A stretch of 5,889 bases of DNA from Candidatus Peregrinibacteria bacterium (GCA_018664365.1 JABJOK010000042.1:1-5889); one strand, 5' to 3'. Shown: positions 1 to 5,627, numbered from the stretch's first letter. Numbers and translations: made by a program. The notes: generated by a model not told the origin, from the letters alone.

Positions 1-92
1 CACCTCCTTCTAATGAGGTGGATTCTAATGCAAAAGCCAATACAGTTGCGGCAGCATTGGATATTTTTGGTGGCGAAGTGAGTTTAGATTAG
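1..92 (+). CDS. 3' end of a gene, possibly DNA polymerase III gamma/tau subunit
   Basis: Only the last 29 codons and a TAG stop (90-92) are in the window, read in the frame that begins at base 3. The tail is hydrophilic (Asn, Ser, Asp, Ala) and ends in AAALDIFGGEVSLD. Many DnaX proteins end in a similar short helix, of the form x-V-x-x-A-x-x-L/I-F-G-G/E-E-V/L, just before the stop; the resemblance is from memory and covers about 15 residues. If correct, the protein would be the clamp-loader ATPase subunit that loads the beta clamp onto DNA. The gene converges on ligA and the two stop codons overlap by 4 bp (89-92), leaving no room for an intergenic terminator. That a reading frame ends here is likely; the DnaX name is tentative. 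Confidence 0.45.
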   Translation, partial: PPSNEVDSNAKANTVAAALDIFGGEVSLD

Positions 93-2188
93 AGCATTTC
101 CATTAGATCTTTTTCGGAGATGACTTTAATTCCCAGATCCTGTGCTTTTTTCAATTTAGAGCCAGCATTTTCTCCTGCAACAACCCAATTGGTATCCTTT
201 GTAACAGATGAGTTAATTTTTCCACCCTGTTTTTTTATTAGATCCTTTGCTTGATCACGTGTCACCTCTGTTAAACTCCCTGTAAGTACAAAGCTTTTTC
301 CATCAAGCTTTCCTGTTATCTTAAGATGGTCAATTACTAAATCAATCCCTACCTTGTATAATTTTTCTAAGTACTTTTGATTGGCCTTTTCCTGGAACCA
401 GCTGTAGATTTTCTCTCCTATTTTGTCACCAATTCCATCGATGTTCATGATCTGATCAAGACCCAAATCTTGAACGGTTGCAATTAGATCTAGAACCGTG
501 AATTCGTACTCTTTTTCCTCTAAATTATCTTCTGCGAATAGTGCTTGCTGACTCTTTTCTATCTTCCTTCTCTTGACCTCTTTATCTGATTTTTTTATGT
601 GATGAATTAAGAATTTCGCAAAATCATAACTGCTTTGTTCTCCCAAATATCTAACTCCAAGTGCAAACAGAAAATGATCTAAAGCTGTTTCTCTCGCTTT
701 CTCAAGGCTTGAAAGAACATTGTCAGTTCTCTTGTCCTTAAATAGTTCTAAGGTTAGTAAATCTTCCTTTGTTAATGTAAAAATATCTGCAGGGTCTTGA
801 ATTAATCCACAATCTATAAATTGATCTACAACTTTTTGACCTAATCCATCTATATTGAATCCTTTTTTTGATACGAAATGTGCGATTTTTTCTCTCTCTA
901 CTGCGGGGCAATTTTCATTTGTACATCTGTATGCTGACTCCCCTTCTTTTCTTTCAATGTTTGACTCACATACAGGGCAAACTGCAGGGAACTTATAGGG
1001 TTTTTCTTTTCCAGTTCTCAGATCCTTCATTACCTCTACTACTTCTGGGATTACATCTCCGGCCTTCTGTATGATTACTGTATCTCCCTTTCTTATATCT
1101 TTTCTCTGTATCTCGTCTTCATTGTGTAGTGTTGCTCTCGAAACTGTTGAACCAGCAACTAGCACAGGTCTCATAACGGCAACTGGTGTTATGGCCCCTG
1201 TTCTTCCAACCTGCAAAATTATATCCTCTATCTGACTAGTCGTTTGCTCTGCTGGAAACTTGTATGCAACTGCATAACGTGGAGCCTTAGCGGTATACCC
1301 CATCTTTGACTGCTGCTCAAAGTCATTTACCTTGATAACAATTCCATCTACTTCGTATGGAAGGTCGCCTCTCAGGTCATGCCAACTCTCACAAAATTCT
1401 ATTACTTCATCTATACTCTTGAATTTTTTATATTCGTTACAAACTTTTAAGCCTAATTCCTTAAACTGTTCGAGGGTTTCCTCCTGACTTTCTAGTGTAT
1501 GAATTGAAGTCTTATCTATGTGATAGAAAAACATATCTAGATTCCGCTCAGATGCTACTTGTGGATCAAGCTGACGGACTGTTCCAGCTGCCGCATTACG
1601 AGGATTTGCAAATGTAGGCAATCCTTTTTCAGTCTGTGCCCTGTTAAGCTCATCGAAACTCTTATCTGGCATAAAAACCTCTCCAGAGACTTCTAAATCT
1701 ACTGATTCTTTAAGCTTTAACGGAATGCTTTTGATTGTTTTAACTGTGTGAGATACGTCTTCCCCTTCTTTTCCGTTTCCTCTAGTTACTGCTCTAACAA
1801 ACATTCCGTTCTTATATTGAATGGTTATATTTAGACCATCAATTTTGAGTTCACATACAAATTCCAATTCCTCTGGAACGAGTTTTTGAATTCTCTCACT
1901 CCAATCTCTAATTTCGTCTGGAGAAAAAACATCTGCGAGGCTCTTTTTGGGTGTTGTGTGTTTAATTTTTTGAAATCTTCCTGAGAGTGCACTTCCGACT
2001 CTTTGTGTAGGAGAATCTGGGGTAATTAACTGTGGGAACTGCTCTTCTAGATCTATTAATTCGCGTTTAAGGGCATCCCTTACTGATTCGTTGACCTCTG
2101 ACTCGTCTAGGACAAAATATTTATAATTTAGGTCAGTTATCTTCTCTCGAAGTTTTTCAATACGCTTTTTGGCTTCTTGTTGCTGCAT
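89..2188 (-). CDS. ligA: NAD+-dependent DNA ligase LigA
   Basis: This 699-residue protein (family norm about 670) seals 3'-OH/5'-phosphate nicks in DNA using NAD+, in replication and repair. All LigA domains are visible. Domain Ia is about residues 1-70. The nucleotidyltransferase domain has the KxDG adenylation motif at 115-118 (lysine K115), TRGNG (135-139, usually RGDG), LEVSGEVFMP (165-174, usually LEVRGEV), a FANPRNAAAGT motif (193-203), VDGIVIKV (280-287) and AYKFPAE (308-314). The OB fold includes VGRTGAITPVA (327-337). A four-cysteine zinc finger is at C404, C407, C422 and C427, followed by a helix-hairpin-helix region (about 434-615) and a C-terminal BRCT domain (about 622-699). Two oddities stand out: domain Ia residues that contact NMN in model enzymes are changed (F25, E34, R37), and a charged insertion of about 33 residues (530-562) carries QQALF at 547-551. 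The ATG at 2188 has no Shine-Dalgarno; the closest purine run, GAGAG, is 13 nt upstream, too far. The identification is secure. Confidence 0.98.
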   Translation of the reverse strand: MQQQEAKKRIEKLREKITDLNYKYFVLDESEVNESVRDALKRELIDLEEQFPQLITPDSPTQRVGSALSGRFQKIKHTTPKKSLADVFSPDEIRDWSERIQKLVPEELEFVCELKIDGLNITIQYKNGMFVRAVTRGNGKEGEDVSHTVKTIKSIPLKLKESVDLEVSGEVFMPDKSFDELNRAQTEKGLPTFANPRNAAAGTVRQLDPQVASERNLDMFFYHIDKTSIHTLESQEETLEQFKELGLKVCNEYKKFKSIDEVIEFCESWHDLRGDLPYEVDGIVIKVNDFEQQSKMGYTAKAPRYAVAYKFPAEQTTSQIEDIILQVGRTGAITPVAVMRPVLVAGSTVSRATLHNEDEIQRKDIRKGDTVIIQKAGDVIPEVVEVMKDLRTGKEKPYKFPAVCPVCESNIERKEGESAYRCTNENCPAVEREKIAHFVSKKGFNIDGLGQKVVDQFIDCGLIQDPADIFTLTKEDLLTLELFKDKRTDNVLSSLEKARETALDHFLFALGVRYLGEQSSYDFAKFLIHHIKKSDKEVKRRKIEKSQQALFAEDNLEEKEYEFTVLDLIATVQDLGLDQIMNIDGIGDKIGEKIYSWFQEKANQKYLEKLYKVGIDLVIDHLKITGKLDGKSFVLTGSLTEVTRDQAKDLIKKQGGKINSSVTKDTNWVVAGENAGSKLKKAQDLGIKVISEKDLMEML

Positions 2189-2192
2189 ATGA

Positions 2193-2221
2193 TTGATTGT
2201 TCTCTCGAATTTTGCTATAAT
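2193..2221 (+). promoter_or_regulatory. Sigma70-type promoter for the 130-aa gene
   Basis: TTGATT (2193-2198), a 17-bp spacer and a perfect TATAAT (2216-2221) are present, with TG one base upstream of the -10 box (TGCTATAAT), an extended -10 element. The predicted start near 2228 gives a leader of about 17 nt before the ATG at 2245. That leader is AT-rich and has no Shine-Dalgarno sequence. The match to consensus is close, although activity in this organism is inferred. Confidence 0.75.
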
Positions 2222-2237
2222 TTAACGATAAATACAA
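2209..2237 (-). promoter_or_regulatory. Weak candidate promoter for ligA
   Basis: On the minus strand TTGTAT (2237-2232) and CAAAAT (2214-2209) are separated by 17 bp. Only TTG of the -35 box and four of six -10 bases match the sigma70 consensus, so this is weak. It would start transcription near 2202 and give a leader of about 14 nt, in line with the short leaders predicted at the neighbouring genes. The boxes interleave with those of the divergent promoter at 2193-2221, so the two could not be occupied at once. Confidence 0.25.
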
Positions 2238-2244
2238 ATAAAAC

Positions 2245-2637
2245 ATGGATTTAGAAGTAGACGAAAACCAGCAAAAACAGGTTCATAAAGATGAAGATAC
2301 TCAAAAAGAGTTAAATGCTCCTATATCTGACCCCACTGGCGTAGATAAAAAGGATGAAGAATTCTTTGAAATTGTGTCTGGATTGGTTAAAGATGGAAAA
2401 ATCAATTTATATCAACCTTCCACTCTTTTAAATAAGCCTGTATATGAAAAATTATCTGAAGATGCGCAGGGTAAGATTGACTTAAAAGCAATCAATTTAC
2501 TTGCTGCGCTTAGGCAGATAATGGACCTAAGTGAAGCTGGATTCTCTGATAGCTACCAGATCCAAAATCAGGTAGAAGCATTCCGCCATACAAAAAGACG
2601 TGCTGAGGAAGAAAGCGGTGATGTCTTTATAATTTAA
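2245..2637 (+). CDS. Conserved-looking hypothetical protein, 130 aa
   Basis: Function is not recognised. The protein is hydrophilic, with no signal peptide or membrane segment, so it is probably cytoplasmic. Residues 1-38 are charged and likely disordered (many Glu, Asp, Lys, Gln). Residues about 39-125 look like a compact mainly helical domain, including the stretches VSGLVKDGKINLY (44-56), LLNKPVYEKLSEDAQGKID (61-79) and AINLLAALRQIMDL (82-95). The C-terminus ends in GDVFII. From memory, this core and the GD-x-x-II ending resemble small conserved hypotheticals of Patescibacteria; this could not be checked. The start follows an excellent promoter and lacks a ribosome binding site. It ends with tandem TAA TAA stops 10 bp before the next gene, so cotranscription is plausible. 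The protein is probably real because of its promoter, its position and its protein-like composition. Confidence 0.88.
   Translation: MDLEVDENQQKQVHKDEDTQKELNAPISDPTGVDKKDEEFFEIVSGLVKDGKINLYQPSTLLNKPVYEKLSEDAQGKIDLKAINLLAALRQIMDLSEAGFSDSYQIQNQVEAFRHTKRRAEEESGDVFII
2628..2633 (+). promoter_or_regulatory. Isolated TATAAT -10-like hexamer before the 527-aa gene
   Basis: A perfect TATAAT lies across the last codons of the 130-aa gene, 14 nt before the ATG at 2648. It would predict a start near 2640 and an 8-nt leader. No convincing -35 box lies 16-18 bp upstream (17 bp up reads GAGGAA) and there is no TG extension. It may therefore be incidental in AT-rich sequence, with the gene instead transcribed from the promoter at 2193-2221. 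Confidence 0.35.
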
Positions 2638-2647
2638 TAACTATACT

Positions 2648-4231
2648 ATGAATAGAATGGATAAAAGAGAAAAATCAGTATCTACAGCTCCTATAAAAGA
2701 TGATGAAGCACAAATGGATGCTGAAATTTCTGATGCAGCTGAGGTTGCAACTGGAACTGCAGCAAAGGGTGCAGAGAAGGCCCCAAAAGTAGAGGCTGGT
2801 TCAAAAAAGCCAGGGGAAGATCCTAAACAACCTGAAAAGGAAGAAACCAAGAGTCCTGAGGCGCAAAAGAGAGAGGAAGAAATGAGAAAAAGAGGGATTG
2901 CAGATGATGCTGCTAAAAGCGTTTCAGAATCAGGAGAAACAAAAAAAGAAGATCTTCCAGACAATAAGTTTACTGATATCTATCATGAACTTCAGGAAGA
3001 ATTGAAGAAACCAGGAGCAAAAGATGGTCCTCTTGCTGTAGTTGCAACGCTGATTTATTGGGTTGCGAAATACTACGGTGTAGTGGGTAGTTTTATGCCA
3101 GATGGATTTAATTCTGCACTTGAAGAGGGGTCACTAAAGAGTGAAAAATTGACAGCAGAACAGACCAAAAGGCTTCTTGATCATGGAGCGGCTAATTCTG
3201 GTCCATGGGATCCTGAGAAAGACGAAAATGTTGATGTAGAAAAGTACAAGGGAATGACTCTTGAACAGGCTTCAACTAGATATGTTTCCTCAAAGTTGGG
3301 ACTTGAAGACTTAGATAGCTCTAAGGTTCTTGCAGCAAGGCTATCTCACCCTGCAGAAGATGGATCAACTTATTATGTAAAATACCAACAATCTGATTTC
3401 GCCAGCTTTAGTGCTGCTGAAAAACTACCAAAGGGTACGGTTGTTGTTTTTAGACACGGTTTTTCTAGCAAATTGACTGGATGCGCTACTGGTAATGGAT
3501 GCGAAATTGCATTTTTCAATACAGAAGATAAGAAGGTTGAAAAATTCGATCTCAAGGAGTCAAAATGCTCACTTGGAAAAATCACATTTGAAATGGGACT
3601 ACTTCCTCGATTTAAAACTGATGATACGTGGACTCCTATTGGGGTTGCTACATCTGAAGCTCCTGATGCGACAGCTGAAACTCCGCCAGAGACTCCTCTA
3701 GAGACATTGGATAAAATTCTAGATGCTGAGGAAAAAGCTTATGATCCCCACAGACTAAATCTTATAAAAGGCAGCATTTCTATTACAGATCTTAAAAAAG
3801 CGAATAATTATGTGATTTCAAACGAAAAGCTTATGAAGGTGCCTCTAGAATTTTTTGATTCCACCAAAAAAGAAGCTGAAAAATTGACTGACCCCGCTTC
3901 TAAAAAGGCAGCATTGGATCAAATAAAAGTAAGAGCGGTAAAATATAGAAAGTATATTGACGGCGAAATAAAGGGATTTAAAGCATTCCTAGAGAAGGAA
4001 AACGACATTATAAGGGAATTTGACGCTCAGGAACTTGCTCAGCAGGCTGCATTGAGTGGAGGGATGAGTATTCCAGATGAATACAAGCCTCAAATGAGTA
4101 CCGATCCTTCAATGTTAATGAGTATGGATCCTGAGGTTAAGAAAAATGCAGAGATGGCAATTGAAGAATATAAAAAGTTAATTGCCTACTTAGAGAAGGT
4201 TGCAAAGGCAATAGCCAAATATGAAAGTTGA
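2648..4231 (+). CDS. Uncharacterised multidomain protein, 527 aa
   Basis: Function is not recognised. Residues 1-105 are rich in Glu, Lys, Ala and Pro and look disordered; there is no N-terminal signal peptide. Residues 127-150 form an internal hydrophobic stretch (AVVATLIYWVAKYYGVV core), either a poor membrane segment or a buried helix. Residues about 155-335 read as a folded domain, with beta-like stretches YYVKY, TVVVF and EIAFF and three cysteines (C279, C285, C307). A Pro/Thr/Glu linker spans 337-355. Residues 356-527 are mainly helical and charged, interrupted by a Met-rich segment (473-503). There is no LPxTG-type sorting signal. The ATG at 2648 is preferred because of the TATAAT 14 nt upstream; an in-frame ATG at 2657 is an alternative. 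No Shine-Dalgarno is visible. It starts 10 bp after the 130-aa gene. The TGA stop is followed two codons later by TAG, so its end hardly depends on genetic code. Confidence 0.87.
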   Translation: MNRMDKREKSVSTAPIKDDEAQMDAEISDAAEVATGTAAKGAEKAPKVEAGSKKPGEDPKQPEKEETKSPEAQKREEEMRKRGIADDAAKSVSESGETKKEDLPDNKFTDIYHELQEELKKPGAKDGPLAVVATLIYWVAKYYGVVGSFMPDGFNSALEEGSLKSEKLTAEQTKRLLDHGAANSGPWDPEKDENVDVEKYKGMTLEQASTRYVSSKLGLEDLDSSKVLAARLSHPAEDGSTYYVKYQQSDFASFSAAEKLPKGTVVVFRHGFSSKLTGCATGNGCEIAFFNTEDKKVEKFDLKESKCSLGKITFEMGLLPRFKTDDTWTPIGVATSEAPDATAETPPETPLETLDKILDAEEKAYDPHRLNLIKGSISITDLKKANNYVISNEKLMKVPLEFFDSTKKEAEKLTDPASKKAALDQIKVRAVKYRKYIDGEIKGFKAFLEKENDIIREFDAQELAQQAALSGGMSIPDEYKPQMSTDPSMLMSMDPEVKKNAEMAIEEYKKLIAYLEKVAKAIAKYES

Positions 4232-4255
4232 AAACGATAGGATATAATCTATAAT
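4228..4255 (+). promoter_or_regulatory. Sigma70-type promoter for the 167-aa gene, with a second TATAAT
   Basis: TTGAAA (4228-4233), a 16-bp spacer and TATAAT (4250-4255) form a near-consensus promoter that overlaps the stop codon of the preceding gene. The predicted start near 4262 gives a leader of about 13 nt before the ATG at 4275, without a Shine-Dalgarno. A second perfect TATAAT lies at 4243-4248 but has no matching -35 box. The promoter suggests that the third gene of the cassette can be expressed separately from the first two. Confidence 0.65.
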
Positions 4256-4274
4256 GGACTCGAATAAAAAATAA

Positions 4275-4778
4275 ATGGCAGATAACACTCAAACAGTTCA
4301 GGCAGGTGGTACGGGAACAGCTCAGTCAGATGGAGCTGTTGTTTCTGAAGATGGAATTGTAATTGATAAGAACAAGTCCCAGGAACAGTACATGGTCGAA
4401 GCTGAGGGCAAATACATTGTACCTAAGCTTGTAAGAGAGAAATTTCCAGACCTTGTTAAGTTGATTTATGAAACTGAATCAATGAACGCTGAGGAAAGAG
4501 AGTACTGGATGCAGATAATGCCAATTATGACTGAGGAGCAGATTGTTAAATTCCGCGAGATCCTTGTTAACGAGAAGGAACAGTTGTCAAAATTGGACAA
4601 GGAATATGAAAGTGAAGTTTCTAGGATTAATAAAACTCAGGCAGCTCCACCAATCGATGAAGAGAAATTGAAAAAGAAATTGGCTCAGATAAAAGAGGCT
4701 GAAAAATCTGAAGAAGAGGCTGAAAAGTCTGAAGAAGAAGAACTTCTAAAACAGTTAGAGGGGATGGATAACGCCTAG
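4275..4778 (+). CDS. Conserved-looking acidic hypothetical protein, 167 aa
   Basis: Function is not recognised. Residues 1-35 are polar and flexible (Gly, Thr, Gln, Asp). The core, about 45-118, is helical, with distinctive stretches FPDLVKLIYETESMNAEERE (57-76) and MPIMTEEQIVKFREILVNE (82-100). From memory these resemble a recurring CPR hypothetical family. Residues 119-167 form a Glu/Lys-rich, probably coiled-coil tail that contains two tandem EAEKSEE heptads (141-154). No signal peptide or membrane segment is visible, so a cytoplasmic location is likely, possibly as a partner or adaptor. It has its own promoter 19 nt upstream of the ATG and no ribosome binding site. The TAG stop lies 3 bp from the stop of the convergent sortase gene. 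Confidence 0.9.
   Translation: MADNTQTVQAGGTGTAQSDGAVVSEDGIVIDKNKSQEQYMVEAEGKYIVPKLVREKFPDLVKLIYETESMNAEEREYWMQIMPIMTEEQIVKFREILVNEKEQLSKLDKEYESEVSRINKTQAAPPIDEEKLKKKLAQIKEAEKSEEEAEKSEEEELLKQLEGMDNA
4695..4736 (+). repeat. In-frame 21-bp tandem duplication, two copies
   Basis: Two adjacent 21-bp units (4695-4715 and 4716-4736) differ at a single base and each encodes EAEKSEE in the C-terminal tail of the 167-aa protein. The unit is exactly one heptad of a coiled-coil pattern, so copy-number change would lengthen or shorten the helix without breaking the frame or the heptad register. Confidence 0.85.
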
Positions 4779-4788
4779 ATGTTATCTA
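4765..4788. terminator. Hairpin across two convergent stop codons, possible bidirectional terminator
   Basis: GATAAC (4767-4772) and GTTATC (4781-4786) are perfect inverted repeats around an 8-nt loop. On the plus-strand RNA, a G-U pair and a U-A pair extend the stem to 8 bp. The structure spans the TAG of the 167-aa gene and the TAA of the sortase gene. No U-rich tract follows on either strand and the stem is AT-rich, so it is not a classical intrinsic terminator. It may only stabilise or protect the 3' ends. Confidence 0.35.
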
Positions 4789-5564
4789 ACTACTCCTCCA
4801 TCATTACTTGCGACTATTTCTTCTATGGGAGTGGCTGTTACAACTAGCCTCTTATAGTTTGTTCCTATTGGTGTACAGGTAATAAGGGTCAGCTTCTCTT
4901 CTGGAGTTTGTTTTAGGATATCAATGTCCTGTGGCAGGACAACGTCTATTGCATTGATTTCATATAAGTATTTCTCTTGATCGTGGTATACAACAAGCTT
5001 GTCGCCCTCTACTACTTCATGAAGCAAGGCAAATACATCTTTAAATCTCCCATCGTCCCATGGAAAATATGAACTATGTCCTGTGATTGCTATGTTTCCT
5101 CCCTGACCTGGGAGTCCTGTTCCAGGATAATGAACTACTCCACCTTGCAGCGCTCCCTGCATTTCGGTTTCTAAAGCGTTCCAGTCTCTACGTACTAGGG
5201 CTTCTGAACTTATTCTAACAATCGGAATATTTTTATTTATTCGAGGAATAATGAGACGGTCATCACTTGGTGCAATATCTATATCTAGTGAGGGAATTTG
5301 ATTTTTCTGATCTTCAGGATTATCGCTTACTTCTAACACCTTTTGATTGTAAACAACCGTTTTACTCTCAGTTAGCTCTTCTAGCTTTGAATTATCGATG
5401 TTTCCATTTATTTCATCCCATTTATATCTTCCCAGCTCATATAATGATCCCCAATTGAGGACTATAAACCCCACTACTAGGAAAATCCCGCTTATTAACA
5501 GTTGCCTTCCAGCATCAAGCAGAATTACCTTTACACTTCTTTTTTCGTTTTCTTCATTTTTCAT
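4782..5564 (-). CDS. Sortase (class D/E-like cysteine transpeptidase)
   Basis: This is a 260-residue membrane-anchored sortase. Such enzymes cleave LPxTG-like sorting signals and transfer the protein to the cell envelope or to a pilin. A charged cytoplasmic N-terminus (1-12) leads into one membrane helix (about 15-37), then a polar linker (about 45-98) and the catalytic beta-barrel domain (about 100-248), which would face outward. The three catalytic residues are visible: H163 in NIAITGHSSYFPW, C230 in LTLITCTPIGTN and R239 in NYKRLVV. The TLxTCTPxGTNxxRLVV signature is closer to class D/E than to class A. No substrate with an LPxTG motif is encoded in the window, so the target is unknown. 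Its promoter predicts a transcript that begins at the ATG. It is convergent with the 167-aa gene and divergent from the Rel-like gene. The class assignment is less certain than the family. Confidence 0.95.
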   Translation of the reverse strand: MKNEENEKRSVKVILLDAGRQLLISGIFLVVGFIVLNWGSLYELGRYKWDEINGNIDNSKLEELTESKTVVYNQKVLEVSDNPEDQKNQIPSLDIDIAPSDDRLIIPRINKNIPIVRISSEALVRRDWNALETEMQGALQGGVVHYPGTGLPGQGGNIAITGHSSYFPWDDGRFKDVFALLHEVVEGDKLVVYHDQEKYLYEINAIDVVLPQDIDILKQTPEEKLTLITCTPIGTNYKRLVVTATPIEEIVASNDGGVVR

Positions 5565-5570
5565 CTTATT

Positions 5571-5599
5571 ATTATAGCTTGTTTTAGCCCTTTTTACAA
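5571..5599 (-). promoter_or_regulatory. Sigma70-type promoter for the sortase, predicted leaderless
   Basis: On the minus strand TTGTAA (5599-5594), a 17-bp spacer and a perfect TATAAT (5576-5571) precede the sortase gene. Counting seven bases beyond the -10 box puts the transcription start on base 5564, the A of the start ATG. Only AATAAG lies between the -10 box and the ATG, so no ribosome binding site is possible on this transcript. Confidence 0.75.
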
Positions 5600-5627
5600 T
5601 CCTATAAGACTCAGTTTGGCCTTAAAA

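Noticed and set aside
868..1074. Open frame of 68 codons on the plus strand
   Set aside because: It lies wholly inside ligA on the opposite strand, encodes a low-complexity Leu/Phe-rich peptide, and has no promoter or ribosome binding site.
2641..2964. Open frame of 107 codons on the minus strand, Ser/Phe/Ala-rich and hydrophobic
   Set aside because: It is the antisense image of the Glu/Lys/Ala-rich N-terminus of the 527-aa protein. The complement of such codons gives Ser, Phe and Leu, so the hydrophobic look is an artefact.
3425..3439. LPKGT in the 527-aa protein as a sortase recognition motif
   Set aside because: The order is LPxGT rather than LPxTG, it is internal (260-264), and no hydrophobic segment with a positive tail follows.
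3373..3585. Open frame of 70 codons on the minus strand
   Set aside because: It is antisense to the folded domain of the 527-aa protein and has no recognisable motif.
3100..3660. The folded domain of the 527-aa protein as an NlpC/P60 or CHAP cell-wall hydrolase
   Set aside because: The phrase LPKGTVVVF recalls the GDxVxF stretch of such enzymes, but there is no Cys N-terminal to it to act as the nucleophile, and no conserved His is placed as in those families.
3495..3701. Open frame of 68 codons on the plus strand
   Set aside because: It is in another frame of the 527-aa gene, with a Lys/Leu-biased translation typical of a shifted frame.
4229..4231. TGA recoded as glycine, as in Gracilibacteria or Absconditabacteria
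   Set aside because: This is the only in-frame TGA in about 1,780 codons and glycine is always written GGN. A recoded genome should use TGA repeatedly. TAG follows two codons later in any case.
5090..5116. LPGQG in the sortase as an LPxTG-like sorting signal
   Set aside because: Residues 151-155 lie just before the catalytic His in a region conserved in related sortases. A sorting signal would be C-terminal and followed by a hydrophobic segment and a basic tail.
5267..5458. Open frame of 63 codons on the plus strand
   Set aside because: It is antisense to the sortase linker and catalytic-domain start, with no initiation signal.
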